A DNA stretch of 64,000 nt from Dyella jiangningensis (GTDB lineage: Bacteria > Pseudomonadota > Gammaproteobacteria > Xanthomonadales > Rhodanobacteraceae). Location of the stretch: contig CP007444.1 in NCBI GenBank assembly GCA_000632805.1, positions 2,344,772 to 2,408,771 on the forward strand, given 5' to 3'. The notes under the pieces are model-generated. The model did not search any database, had not been told where the DNA came from, and saw only the letters and a program-made list of their open reading frames with translations. Positions 20,714 through 30,085 of this stretch are shown piece after piece. The translations under genes and the position numbers were made by a program. Numbering within the stretch: the first letter of the stretch is position 1; every line of letters starts with the position of its first letter.

Positions 20714-21385
20714 AGCCAAGCGCCGAACCATCCATTGAAATACCGCGCATCCGGTGCATGCATCGGATGCGCTTTTATCGCGATGGGTTTCGGGCCAGCA
20801 CGCGCACAGCTGCCCATCCGGCCAACGGCGCAGGTCGATACCCAGAGCCTCGACGCAATCACCCGACGCAGCTTCCCAGTGGATCGAGACAGGCTGTGCG
20901 CTGGCTCGATCTGCCAAGGCTCGGTCGGCATTGAATGGCATTTGCCGCCGCGATCGCGCTTTTCCACCGACATCTCATGGCGCTGCAGACCCGTGTCGGA
21001 GGAAATTTCTTTTTGCGAATGATTCGCAACAACCCACCCAGCCGCACGACCAGCGGCCGCCGGGCGTCGTTTTCCGTCATGCGGCAGCGAACTGATCCGA
21101 CCTTCGCATTGGGCTTCGTGCCACCGCATGCAGGCAACGTTCATCCCCACACGCCTTTTGACCGGCATCCTCCATTGGGTAAGCAACCTCTGGCCTAGCT
21201 GAAAAGGAAGACGACCCTGCTAGCCTTGCGTCGCCCACGCGCTCAACGCGCAGGGGCTACTTCGGCAGGCATTGAAGCCTGTGAAGCGCAAGGGCACGAA
21301 GCTCTCGTCATCCAAATCGGGCAATCCATCGGATAGCCTGCTGGCCGGCTCTGTGCCTCTTCACACCAGACAGCAGGAACCCCGC
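20714..21385. other. 672-base region upstream of the polysaccharide locus
   Basis: No convincing gene. Several frames of 90-190 codons occur on both strands, but none has both a ribosome site and a recognisable product. The stretch probably carries the promoter and leader of the polysaccharide operon starting at 21386. The palindrome at 21013-21029 is the only distinct site I can point to. Confidence 0.5.
21013..21029. promoter_or_regulatory. Perfect 7-3-7 palindrome, Fur-box-like
   Basis: TTGCGAATGATTCGCAA is a perfect inverted repeat (7-bp arms, TGA spacer) in AT-rich surroundings, preceded by a run of T. The AATGATT core resembles Fur-type operators. It lies about 360 bases before the first gene of the polysaccharide locus. 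Which gene it controls, if any, is unknown. Confidence 0.35.
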
Positions 21386-22663
21386 ATGCAGAATCTGGAA
21401 GACACCAAGCTCGCCATCATCGGTCTCGGTTATGTCGGCCTTCCCCTGGCCGTCGAGTTTGGCAAGCGCTACGACACTGTCGGTTTCGACATCAACCGTG
21501 CCCGCATCGAGGAGCTTCGCGGGGGGCGCGACAGTACCCTTGAGGTCAACAGCGAAGAGCTGGCCGAGGCCGGCCGCCTGCGCTTCAGCAGCGAGTTGGC
21601 GGATCTTGACGACCGAAATGTCTATATCGTCACCGTGCCCACGCCGATCGACTCGGCCAAGCGCCCCGACCTCACTCCGCTCGTCCGCGCAAGCGAAGCA
21701 CTGTCCAAGGTGCTCAAGCGCGGCGACATCGTGGTGTACGAATCCACCGTGTACCCAGGTTGCACGGAAGAGGTCTGCGTGCCGATCCTGGAGAAAGGAT
21801 CGGGCCTGGTGTTCAACCGCGACTTCTTTGCCGGTTACAGCCCCGAGCGCATCAACCCCGGCGACAAGCAGCACCGGGTCACCAGCATCCTCAAGGTCAC
21901 CTCGGGCTCCACGCCGGAAACGGCTGATTTCGTCGATCGGCTTTATGGTTCGATCATCACCGCCGGCACGCACAAAGCCAGTTCACTGAAGGTGGCCGAA
22001 GCGGCCAAGGTGATCGAGAACACGCAGCGCGACCTCAACATCGCGCTGGTCAACGATCTTTCTATCCTGTTCAACAAGCTGGGCATCGACACGCTGGAAG
22101 TACTGCAGGCCGCCGGCACCAAGTGGAACTTCCTGCCCTTCCGCCCGGGTCTCGTGGGCGGCCACTGCATCGGCGTGGATCCGTATTACCTGACCCATAA
22201 GGCCCAGGAAGTCGGGCACCACCCGGATGTGATCCTGGCCGGTCGCCGCACCAATGACGGCATGGGCGTGTACGTCGCCAACGAAGTGATCCGCCTGATG
22301 GTGCGCAAGGGCATCAACCCGGTGCGGGCGCGCGTGCTGGTGCTGGGCCTCGCCTTCAAGGAAAACTGCCCGGACCTGCGCAACACCCGCGTGGTGGACA
22401 TCGTGCAGGCACTGCACGCCTACAACGCGCAGGTGGACGTGCACGATCCGTGGATCAACGCCGACGAAGCCAGGCACGAATACGCGCTGTCGCCGGTCGA
22501 CTCGCCCGTGCCTGGCGACTACGACGCCGTGATCGTCGCCGTGGGCCATCGGCAGTTCATCGAACTTGGCGTCGACGGCATCCGCGGTTATGGCAAACCG
22601 GCATCGGTGGTCTACGACGTAAAATACGTGCTGCCGCGCGACGCGGTCGACGGACGACTTTGA
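21386..22663 (+). CDS. tviB: Nucleotide sugar 6-dehydrogenase (UDP-GlcNAc/GalNAc dehydrogenase, TviB/WbpA type)
   Basis: A 425-aa NAD-dependent enzyme that oxidises C6 of a UDP-sugar to a carboxylate, giving a uronic acid donor for an acidic polysaccharide. The N-terminal Rossmann motif is IGLGYVGLP. The catalytic Cys is in [11 protein letters not shown], and the C-terminal domain has [16 protein letters not shown]. Length and sequence fit the TviB group (UDP-N-acetylhexosamine) better than UDP-glucose dehydrogenase, but the substrate is inferred. The ATG at 21386 follows AGGA; earlier in-frame codons are unconserved. It is the first gene of the locus and is followed 16 bases later by the epimerase. 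Confidence 0.88.
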   Translation: MQNLEDTKLAIIGLGYVGLPLAVEFGKRYDTVGFDINRARIEELRGGRDSTLEVNSEELAEAGRLRFSSELADLDDRNVYIVTVPTPIDSAKRPDLTPLVRASEALSKVLKRGDIVVYESTVYPGCTEEVCVPILEKGSGLVFNRDFFAGYSPERINPGDKQHRVTSILKVTSGSTPETADFVDRLYGSIITAGTHKASSLKVAEAAKVIENTQRDLNIALVNDLSILFNKLGIDTLEVLQAAGTKWNFLPFRPGLVGGHCIGVDPYYLTHKAQEVGHHPDVILAGRRTNDGMGVYVANEVIRLMVRKGINPVRARVLVLGLAFKENCPDLRNTRVVDIVQALHAYNAQVDVHDPWINADEARHEYALSPVDSPVPGDYDAVIVAVGHRQFIELGVDGIRGYGKPASVVYDVKYVLPRDAVDGRL

Positions 22664-22679
22664 ACTTCAGGGATACGCC

Positions 22680-23690
22680 ATGAAAGTGTTGGTTACCGGC
22701 ACGGCCGGATTCATCGGTTCCCACGTTGCCGAACGCCTGCTGGCGCGCGGCGACGAGGTGGTGGGCATCGACAACCTCAACGATTACTACGACGTCAACC
22801 TGAAGAAGGCGCGCCTTGCGCGCTTCGCGGATCGTCCCGGTTACACGCACATCCAGGCCGATCTCGCCGATCGTGGCGAGATGGAACGCGCGTTTGCCGA
22901 TCATCGTCCCCAGCGCGTGGTGAATCTCGCCGCGCAGGCGGGCGTGCGCTATGCCGCGGAAAATCCGCACGTTTACACCAGCAGCAATGTGACGGGCTTC
23001 CTGCACATTCTCGAGGGTTGCCGCCATTACGGCGTCGAACATCTCGTGTTCGCGTCCACCAGTTCGGTGTATGGCGCGAACACCGCGATGCCGTTCTCCG
23101 AACACAAGTCCGCGGAACATCCGCTCACGTTGTATGCCGCGACCAAGAAAGCCAACGAGCAGATGGCGCACAGCTACGCGCACCTGTATGGCATTCCCTG
23201 CTCCGGACTGCGCTTCTTTACGGTGTACGGGCCATGGGGCCGGCCGGACATGGCGCTGTTTCTGTTCACCAAGGCGATCCTTGCAGGCGAGCCGATCCGC
23301 GTGTTCAACCATGGCAAGCACAAGCGCAGCTTCACCTATGTGGACGATATCGTCGAAGGCGTGATCCGCACGCTGGACAAAGTCCCGTCGATCGATGCGG
23401 CGTGGGACAGCAACATGCCCGATCCGGCTGTCAGCGGCGTGGCGCCGTACCGGCTGTTCAACATCGGCAACGAGCGTCCGGTGGAACTGCTGCAGTACAT
23501 TGAAGTGCTGGAGCAATGCCTGGGGCGCAAGGCCACCATGGAGCTGCTTCCCCTGCAGGCCGGCGACGTGCCGGACACCGAAGCGGATGTAACCGACCTG
23601 ATACAGGCCGTTGGCTATAGGCCGCAGGTGTCGGTAGAAACGGGGGTGGCCAACTTTGTACGCTGGTACCGAGAGTACTACCGCGTGTGA
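22680..23690 (+). CDS. UDP-uronate 4-epimerase (UDP-glucuronate 4-epimerase family)
   Basis: A 336-aa extended short-chain dehydrogenase that inverts C4 of a UDP-uronic acid. NAD-binding motif [10 protein letters not shown] is at the N-terminus. The segment [16 protein letters not shown] is characteristic of CapI/GAE-type UDP-glucuronate epimerases, and the catalytic YxxxK is YAATKK. The gene follows the 6-dehydrogenase by 16 bases, so the two probably make a galacturonic-type donor in sequence. Whether the sugar is N-acetylated cannot be decided, because the dehydrogenase looks TviB-like while this epimerase looks GlcA-type. Confidence 0.85.
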   Translation: MKVLVTGTAGFIGSHVAERLLARGDEVVGIDNLNDYYDVNLKKARLARFADRPGYTHIQADLADRGEMERAFADHRPQRVVNLAAQAGVRYAAENPHVYTSSNVTGFLHILEGCRHYGVEHLVFASTSSVYGANTAMPFSEHKSAEHPLTLYAATKKANEQMAHSYAHLYGIPCSGLRFFTVYGPWGRPDMALFLFTKAILAGEPIRVFNHGKHKRSFTYVDDIVEGVIRTLDKVPSIDAAWDSNMPDPAVSGVAPYRLFNIGNERPVELLQYIEVLEQCLGRKATMELLPLQAGDVPDTEADVTDLIQAVGYRPQVSVETGVANFVRWYREYYRV

Positions 23691-23793
23691 TTGGCGAAGG
23701 CCCTGCGTTGGTCCGGACTGACCGACCCTAACGCCACCATCCCGATCCGCGTCGCAACAGGATGTTGACCTACGTGGATGCTAGGGGAGTGGC

Positions 23794-25467
23794 GTGATCA
23801 TCGACTACCTGCACGGGGGGCACCCCGTCGATCTGGAAGCGGACGTGTGCATTGTCGGTGGCGGTGCCGCCGGCATCGCCATCGCGCGCTCCTTTCTTGG
23901 AACGCGCTTCAACGTCTGCCTGATCGAAAGCGGCGGCCTGGCGGGCGAAAACCGCAACCAGGCGCTGTACGAAGGCAGCTCCGCGGGCGATATCGATTTT
24001 GATCCCGGCACCTCGCGCATGCGCGTGTTCGGCGGCAGCTGCAACCTGTGGGGCGGCGGGTGCATTCCGCTTGGCAAGCAGGACCTGGAAACGCGCGAAT
24101 GGGTGCCGTACAGCGGATGGCCCATCGACTACGCCGAGCTGGAGCCGTTCTACCGCCGCGCGCGCGACTATTGCCAGATCGGCGCGATCGACCTGTCCGA
24201 TGGCTCCTTCGCCGAACCGCCATTCCACTCCGCGCTTGCGTTTGACCAGGACAAGCTCGTCAATCAGTTCTTCGCACGCAGCCCCATCCTGTTCGGGGAG
24301 GCCTACCGGGACGAACTCGAGCGCGCGGGCAACATCACGGTGCTGCTGCATGGCAATGTGCTGGAACTGAAGGCCAGCGCGGATGGCAGGCGCGTGCGCG
24401 AAGCGCACGTCGGTGCGCTCAGCGGCGCGCGGAGCGTGGTTCGCGCGCGCCACTACATCCTCGCCTGCGGCGGTATCGAGAATGCGCGCTTGTTGCTGCT
24501 ATCCAACTCCGTGGTACCGGAGGGCCTGGGCAACCGGCATGACACCGTCGGCCGCTATTTCATGGACCACCCCAGCGGCAAGCTGGGTACGCTGACCGCG
24601 AAGGCGCCACATCGCATCACGCGCCCCTACGAACGCCGACGCATCAAGGGCGCGCCGCCTGCGTTTCCCGAAATCGCCCTGTCGCCGCAGTTTCAACGCA
24701 GGCATCGGATACTCAACGGGCGCGTGCATCCGTTCGGCGTGGAAGGCCCGCTGCCACGAGGCATCCGCGCACTGCGCGAACTGAAGACGGGCATGCGAAA
24801 CACCGTACCCGACGAAAGCACCCTGCTGGAGGCCCGATTGTCCGACGCGCTGCGCAATGCGCCGATGGGTCATGTCATCACCGCGCCGGACAATCTTGGT
24901 CTTACCGCGCTGAAGCTGGGCTTGGGTATCGGCGACCTCGCGCGTGCCTGCGTGCACAAGTTGACCGATCGACCCACGGTGGCCAACAGCCATGTGGATC
25001 TGGTCGGCTACTTCGAGCAGGCGCCCAATCCCGATAGCCGGGTCACCCTGGGCAAGTCGCTGGATGCTTTCGGCCAGCGCAAGGTGAATGTGGATTGGCG
25101 CCTTACCTCGCTCGATCATGAAACCTACCGTTCATCGGCGCGCGTGTTCGGCGAGGAGATCGCGCGCGCCGGCAAGGGTTGTTTCGAACTTGAACCGTGG
25201 CTCGCCGATGATGGGTACGCCAAGCCGGAAGTACACGGTACGGCGCACCACATGGGCACCACGCGCATGTCCAACGACCCGCGCACCGGCGTGGTGGACG
25301 CGAAGTGCAAGGTGCACGGCATGGACAATCTCCATATCGCCGGAAGCTCGGTCTTCCCGACCGGCGGCTGGGCGTTTCCCACGTTCACCATCGTGGCCCT
25401 GAGCATGCGTCTGGCCGATGAAGTTCGCGATCTGCTCGCGACGTACGCCAGCCCAGGGTTGCTTTAG
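23794..25467 (+). CDS. GMC-family FAD-dependent oxidoreductase
   Basis: A 557-aa flavoprotein. The FAD-binding GxGxxG lies in VCIVGGGAAGIAIARSF near residue 20, an E-containing strand follows (CLIESGG), and the FGGSCNLWGGG loop fits the GMC group. The C-terminal region has HMGTTRMS and GSSVFPTGGWAFPTFT, where the catalytic His and the second FAD contact lie. It starts at a GTG with AGGGGAG upstream. It lies between sugar-nucleotide genes and the phosphopantetheinyl transferase. GMC enzymes oxidise alcohols, often sugars or polyols; here it could act on a sugar, lipid or peptide intermediate. The substrate is unknown. Confidence 0.85.
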   Translation: MIIDYLHGGHPVDLEADVCIVGGGAAGIAIARSFLGTRFNVCLIESGGLAGENRNQALYEGSSAGDIDFDPGTSRMRVFGGSCNLWGGGCIPLGKQDLETREWVPYSGWPIDYAELEPFYRRARDYCQIGAIDLSDGSFAEPPFHSALAFDQDKLVNQFFARSPILFGEAYRDELERAGNITVLLHGNVLELKASADGRRVREAHVGALSGARSVVRARHYILACGGIENARLLLLSNSVVPEGLGNRHDTVGRYFMDHPSGKLGTLTAKAPHRITRPYERRRIKGAPPAFPEIALSPQFQRRHRILNGRVHPFGVEGPLPRGIRALRELKTGMRNTVPDESTLLEARLSDALRNAPMGHVITAPDNLGLTALKLGLGIGDLARACVHKLTDRPTVANSHVDLVGYFEQAPNPDSRVTLGKSLDAFGQRKVNVDWRLTSLDHETYRSSARVFGEEIARAGKGCFELEPWLADDGYAKPEVHGTAHHMGTTRMSNDPRTGVVDAKCKVHGMDNLHIAGSSVFPTGGWAFPTFTIVALSMRLADEVRDLLATYASPGLL

Positions 25468-25502
25468 CCCTCCCCCATGGCGACGGCTCCGGCGCTCCAA
25501 CC

Positions 25503-26285
25503 ATGAGCACGTTTTCCTCGCTGCACATGCTCATGGGCAAGGCGCCGCAAGCGCCCGTCGGCCGCGAGGCGTTGGTCGTGCTGTTTGACTGCATGCACCA
25601 CATGCAATGCATGGCGCTTCGCGAGGAGGCCATGGCCGTTCTGTCGATAGTGGAGCGGGAGCGCGCGCTGCGCTTTCGGCACCCACAGCATCGCGACGAA
25701 TACGTCATCGCGCACGCGATGTGGCGCCTGGTCCTGGGCGAACTGCTCGGCGTCACACCCATGGACGTGCCGTTTGCAAGCACGTCCCGCGGCCAACCCG
25801 TTCTCCCGGGGACGGGCTATGCGACCAGCCTTAGCCATAGCGGAGGCCAGGTCGCGTTGGCTGTCGCGCGTACCGAATGCATCGGTGTGGATATCGAGCG
25901 GTCGCCGCCACGCAATGGCATGCAGGATCTGCTCAAAGTCGTATGCACTCCTGACGAGTCCAGGGCATTGCATTTGCTACCCGAACACCGGCGCGACGAT
26001 GCGATGCTTGCGCTGTGGACACGCAAGGAGGCGCTACTGAAAGCGTTCGGCGTAGGCCTGCTCGTACCGCCGTCGAGCTTGCGAGCGGACGCGGGTACGG
26101 CGATTCCACCGCCGGCGCTCGCGGCCGACTATCCCCCATGCATCGTGCGTCCGCTGACGCTTCCCACGGGCTGGATCGGCGCCCTTGCTGCACCCACGAC
26201 GATCAGCGAACTGCGCATGCATTGGCTGCCCGCGGATATGCCGGCGCGAACGGATGTTGCACCGGAAAACAGGTCGCGGATGTAA
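25503..26285 (+). CDS. Sfp-type 4'-phosphopantetheinyl transferase
   Basis: A 260-aa enzyme that transfers phosphopantetheine from coenzyme A to the conserved Ser of carrier domains. The Mg-binding motif VDIER (Asp130, Glu132) and the downstream WTRKEALLKAFGVGL segment with its catalytic Glu and Lys identify the Sfp/Gsp group. An ATSLSHSGG region precedes them. It lies 36 bases after the GMC oxidoreductase. Three peptide carrier domains and one acyl carrier domain are encoded 5 kb downstream (31035-44758), so it is very likely their activating enzyme. Confidence 0.92.
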   Translation: MSTFSSLHMLMGKAPQAPVGREALVVLFDCMHHMQCMALREEAMAVLSIVERERALRFRHPQHRDEYVIAHAMWRLVLGELLGVTPMDVPFASTSRGQPVLPGTGYATSLSHSGGQVALAVARTECIGVDIERSPPRNGMQDLLKVVCTPDESRALHLLPEHRRDDAMLALWTRKEALLKAFGVGLLVPPSSLRADAGTAIPPPALAADYPPCIVRPLTLPTGWIGALAAPTTISELRMHWLPADMPARTDVAPENRSRM

Positions 26286-26409
26286 CGGTGCTGAGACAGC
26301 CGAACGGCAGTCACGATGATCTGTCCTAAGTTGCATCGACGACAGCGAAAGATTCACGTTAGCCTCTCGCCCTGCTAAATGGACTCAGCTCGGGGGCAAG
26401 GGGAATTCG

Positions 26410-27810
26410 ATGCTTCGTTTCCTGCGTCGGCAATCAGTGCGCTGGCTGATGTTGCTCGGCCTGTGCGAGCTACTGTTGCTCGCCATGTCGCTGGCAACCG
26501 CCACGTACATTCGTTACGGGCACAACGCGGATGAACTCGCCGAGTTCACCGTGCACCTGCCTGAGCGCTCGCTGGTATTCGCCACGGCCATCGTGTTCGG
26601 CATGGTGGCCTTGGGCCAATACCAGGCGCATATGCGCATGACGCGCTTTGGCCTGATGGCGCGCCAGGCGGTGGCATTCGTGCTCGGCGGCGTGCTGCTG
26701 GTGATTGGCTACTACGTGCTGCCGCAAGCCTATGTGGGCCGCGGCGTGCTGGCCATTGCACTGACACTGGGCTTCATCCTGGTGCTCAGCATCCGCATCG
26801 TGTTCCTGCAGCTGGTCGAGGTGGAGGCGCTCAAGCGTCGCGTGCTGATTCTTGGCGCCGGCACGCGCGCCTCGCAGATCCACAACCAAATGCGCCGCCG
26901 TACCGACCGCCGTGGTTTCTGCGTGGTGGGCTATGTACCCCACGCGCGCGAAACCGTTGCGGTGCCCGAGGAGCAGCTCGTACGCACCTCGCTGTCGCTA
27001 TGCGAGATCGTTGCCCGCTACCAGATCGATGAAGTAGTGGTGGGCGTCGATGATCGCCGTGGCAACCTGCCGATGGACGACCTGCTCGAATGCCGGCAGA
27101 TGGGCATCACCATTACCGATCTCACGTCGTTCTTCGAGCGCGAGTCGGGCCGCCTGCAACTGTCCTTCCTCGATCCGTCGTGGTTGGTGTTCTCGGGCGG
27201 CTTCAACGGCACACCCTTGCGCCAGCTGAGCAAGCGCTGCTTCGACCTCGTCGCTGCATCGCTGCTGTTGCTGCTGTGCTGGCCACTGATGCTGATCGAG
27301 GTGCTGGCCATCCGTGTCGAATCGGGTTCGGGCCAGCCCATTCTCTATCGCCAGGAGCGGGTCGGCGCCCATGGATGCACGTTTCAGCTGCTGAAATTCC
27401 GCAGCATGCGAACGGATGCCGAGCGGGACGGTGTGGCGCGGTGGGCCAGCAAGAACGATGACCGCGTCACGCGCGTGGGTCGCATCAGCCGCAAGCTGCG
27501 CATCGACGAGCTACCGCAATTGTGGAACGTGCTGAAGGGCGACATGAGCATCGTCGGGCCGCGTCCGGAGCGCCCGCAGTTCGTGGCCGATCTCGACACC
27601 AAGATCCGCTATTACAGCCTGCGCCACTGCCTGAAGCCGGGCCTGGCAGGTTGGGCGCAGCTCAGCTATCCCTACGGCGCCACCGTCGAGGAAGCGGCCG
27701 AGAAGCTCAAGTACGACCTGTTCTACGTGAAAAACCACAACCTGATGCTGGATCTGTTGATCCTTATCCAGACGGTGGAAGTGGTGCTGTTCGGACGAGG
27801 CGCTCGCTGA
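26410..27810 (+). CDS. Polyprenyl-phosphate sugar-1-phosphate transferase (EpsB/WbaP type, TIGR03013-like)
   Basis: A 466-aa membrane enzyme that starts repeat-unit assembly by moving a sugar-1-phosphate onto undecaprenyl phosphate. Four to five N-terminal membrane helices are followed by a Rossmann-like CoA-binding-type region (VLILGAGTRASQIH). The C-terminal catalytic domain includes a further helix (KRCFDLVAASLLLLLCWPL), KFRSMRTDAE, and DELPQLWNVLKGDMSIVGPRPERP. It resembles the glycosyltransferases of exosortase-linked EPS loci (TIGR03013), though no exosortase is seen here. A GGGG ribosome site precedes the ATG. A 124-base gap upstream may hold a promoter. Confidence 0.92.
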   Translation: MLRFLRRQSVRWLMLLGLCELLLLAMSLATATYIRYGHNADELAEFTVHLPERSLVFATAIVFGMVALGQYQAHMRMTRFGLMARQAVAFVLGGVLLVIGYYVLPQAYVGRGVLAIALTLGFILVLSIRIVFLQLVEVEALKRRVLILGAGTRASQIHNQMRRRTDRRGFCVVGYVPHARETVAVPEEQLVRTSLSLCEIVARYQIDEVVVGVDDRRGNLPMDDLLECRQMGITITDLTSFFERESGRLQLSFLDPSWLVFSGGFNGTPLRQLSKRCFDLVAASLLLLLCWPLMLIEVLAIRVESGSGQPILYRQERVGAHGCTFQLLKFRSMRTDAERDGVARWASKNDDRVTRVGRISRKLRIDELPQLWNVLKGDMSIVGPRPERPQFVADLDTKIRYYSLRHCLKPGLAGWAQLSYPYGATVEEAAEKLKYDLFYVKNHNLMLDLLILIQTVEVVLFGRGAR

Positions 27811-27920
27811 GCGCCACCGACCTCAGCGGCCGCCGGGTGGCGGGGACGTGCAACGCGATCCGTGCGGCTGACGGACCGTGCACGGCAGCCGCCTGGCGAC
27901 CACTGCGGCCGGCACGTGTT

Positions 27921-28643
27921 TCAGCGGCCGCTTTGCACCGGTTTTTCGCCGGTATGCAAGGCGCGCAGCGGAGAGCTATGCCAGTCGACCACCCGGTCAT
28001 GATCGAAGCGGACCCAGGACGGACCGTACTCCCAGAGGTCGCCATGCATCGATACGGGATCGCCCTCGACCGCCCTCACCTCGTCGGCCGACATGCCAAG
28101 ACGAATCATCGGCGCATCGGCGGCATCACTTTGCTCGACCGCACTCGGCTGCAGCGATGCCGATGCATCCTCGGAAACACCGACCCCGCCCGACGGTTCG
28201 TAGGCCGAATACGCACTCCAGCCGAGCACCCCCAATGCCGCCAGAGCCAGAAGCGTCGCCAAGCGAATAGGTGGGCGCCGCTTTGCTGCGCCGGTCACAC
28301 GGGTAGCGTGATGCGACAACGATGCTTCGCGCGGCACCATGAACGGATCCACGACGACCTCATGGCGCTCGCTGCGACCTGCACTGGCGGCGCGCGAGGG
28401 CGCGGGCGAGCCCGGCAATCGTCCGTGTCGCCGGTGAAAATCCATCGCGGCGCCATATTGCGCGGTGAGCCGCTGCAATCGTATCGACGCGCGAGCATCG
28501 CCGGAGCGGCCGGCGTGGCGATCGGGGTGCAGCACCGCGACCCGGCGCCGATAGGCCTGCTTGAACTCCGACAGCTCGCATCCCGGGCTCAACCCGAGCT
28601 GGCGATACAGGTCGAGAAAATCAGTCTCGTGCGTCACCGCCAT
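27921..28643 (-). CDS. J-domain membrane protein with a SmpA/OmlA-like C-terminus
   Basis: About 240 aa, one of the few genes of the locus on the minus strand. The N-terminal J domain has the Hsp70-stimulating motif in VLHPDRHAG. A basic linker leads to one membrane helix (RLATLLALAALGVLGWSAYSAY). The last 60 residues, beginning IRLGMSADEVRAVEGDP, resemble the small SmpA/OmlA fold that recognises outer-membrane assembly factors. The combination suggests a membrane-tethered DnaK co-chaperone. The start is uncertain (28643 or 28691; neither has a good ribosome site). Its role in the locus is unknown, and it may simply be a neighbour. Confidence 0.75.
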   Translation of the reverse strand: MAVTHETDFLDLYRQLGLSPGCELSEFKQAYRRRVAVLHPDRHAGRSGDARASIRLQRLTAQYGAAMDFHRRHGRLPGSPAPSRAASAGRSERHEVVVDPFMVPREASLSHHATRVTGAAKRRPPIRLATLLALAALGVLGWSAYSAYEPSGGVGVSEDASASLQPSAVEQSDAADAPMIRLGMSADEVRAVEGDPVSMHGDLWEYGPSWVRFDHDRVVDWHSSPLRALHTGEKPVQSGR

Positions 28644-28819
28644 CCCCCGGGCCGTGGCGTTGAAACATGGCGTGAAGCCGGTGCGTCGCATGCTGCATGT
28701 AACACCGATGCAGCACAGCGACGTCGTTCGGTTTGGCCATCCATACGGCGCTTACGTCGAGCTTGACACGACGTGATGCCGATCACAATATCGAATCAAC
28801 GTGACAGGGAAAGACGTGT

Positions 28820-29686
28820 ATGCAAAGCATCACCTCCCGGCTTGCTGTCCGTACGACCCGCGCGATCGCGCCATGGCTGCTCCTTTGCCTGCTGACAGCC
28901 GCCACGCCCTTCGCGATGGCCAGCACGCTCGATGATGTCGCTCCACCCACCATGCCCAAACCACCCAAGCTCGGTGCGCATACGCTGCTGACCCAGCCCG
29001 AGGGCGAAGGCAGCACGCCCGCGGTGACGTCGTCGTTGAACACACAGGAAAGCGGCAGCTCATTGCTGGTGCTGATTGCCGGGCACGCCGACAATCCCGG
29101 CGCCCCTACCGACAGCTTCGGCAACTTGTGGAAGCCCGTGGGCGAGCCGGTCGTCTACAACGGTTATGACGAACGCTTCAACGCGCGCGCCTATCTCGCC
29201 ATTGCCGCGCATGGAGGCAAGGGGCACACCGTCAAGGTCGACAAGGACGGGTCGCCGTCCGGTGAGATAACCATCCCCTTCATCGAAGTCGCGCACGCCG
29301 GCAAGCTGCAGGATGTGGCGCAGAATTACCCGACGCCCAACGCCGCTTCCCGCGCGACCAACCGGCTCATGCGGGCCTGGCAGGGTTTCAAGGGCGAGCC
29401 CGACTCAACCAGCTCCGCGCTGACCAGTGGCTCCGTCACCACTACCGGCCCTGCCACGCTCGTTGCGGTATGGCTGGGTGATGCGTACGTCTATTCGATG
29501 TCGGCCATACCCGGCGACGGTTTCAAGGTCATCGACAGCTACCTGCAATTGCCGCCGAGCAGCGGCGTGCAGGCGGCCGTGGCAGTGCGCGAGGTGGACG
29601 CCGCAGGCACCTACTCCGTCACCTGGCACGGCACCCCCGCGCAAGGTGCCATCCTGTGGCTGTTCGCATTCCAGGCAGCGCCCTAA
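28820..29686 (+). CDS. Secreted protein of unknown function
   Basis: A 288-aa protein with a typical signal peptide (basic start, WLLLCLLTAATPF core, cleavage probably after MAS). The mature part is rich in Ser, Thr, Gly and Ala, contains SSLLVLIAGHADNPGAP and ends in a hydrophobic WLFAFQAAP. It looks like an all-beta extracellular or periplasmic domain. I do not recognise the family. It is divergent from the J-domain gene and followed by 399 bases without a gene, so it may have its own promoter and terminator. Confidence 0.7.
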   Translation: MQSITSRLAVRTTRAIAPWLLLCLLTAATPFAMASTLDDVAPPTMPKPPKLGAHTLLTQPEGEGSTPAVTSSLNTQESGSSLLVLIAGHADNPGAPTDSFGNLWKPVGEPVVYNGYDERFNARAYLAIAAHGGKGHTVKVDKDGSPSGEITIPFIEVAHAGKLQDVAQNYPTPNAASRATNRLMRAWQGFKGEPDSTSSALTSGSVTTTGPATLVAVWLGDAYVYSMSAIPGDGFKVIDSYLQLPPSSGVQAAVAVREVDAAGTYSVTWHGTPAQGAILWLFAFQAAP

Positions 29687-30085
29687 CAGGGCACGGTCCG
29701 CCACACCTGTAACAGATGTGTATCACCTGACGACGACGACACCGGCGCAGCGCGCCGGCATGCGATGACGTGGGCAGCGAACACGCGACGCAGCTACCCC
29801 TAACAGCCTATTCCGTCGGAACGGTCGTGTATCGCACGTCGAAGCTCTCTGCTGCTTAGGGCGTATTCACACAAAAAACGCAGCGTCCGAGACTACAGGT
29901 GTTCCGGTGCATGACCTGCGTTGCGCGGCATCCGCACCGATCTCAAGGGACGCGGCTTCGGGGAAGGTGTCTTCGACACGCGGCAGGACCACCCATGGTT
30001 CGAACCGCCCCGCATCGAACGCCAGCCAGGGATCGGCAGAGGACATCGCGGCAGTGCGAACCACGATCGTTCAGGGGGAAGAAGC
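29687..30085. other. 399-base gap before the megasynthase operon
   Basis: No convincing gene. A GC hairpin (CCGGCGC/GCGCCGG, 29742-29758) follows the secreted-protein gene but lacks a T-run. The stretch around 29850-29885 is AT-richer and includes an A-run. It is the most likely place for a promoter driving the hydroxylase and the NRPS/PKS genes. No -10/-35 pair stands out. Confidence 0.4.

Noticed and set aside
20093..20941. A 282-codon minus-strand frame across the DUF2076 gene end and the gap after it
   Set aside because: Valine runs come from antisense of the Asp/Asn-rich tail; no recognised domain. The part beyond the gene has no homologue I know.
20735..21022. A 95-codon TTG-started frame just after the DUF2076 gene with a signal-like start
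   Set aside because: No ribosome site, rare start codon, no recognisable family; kept only as part of the non-coding description.
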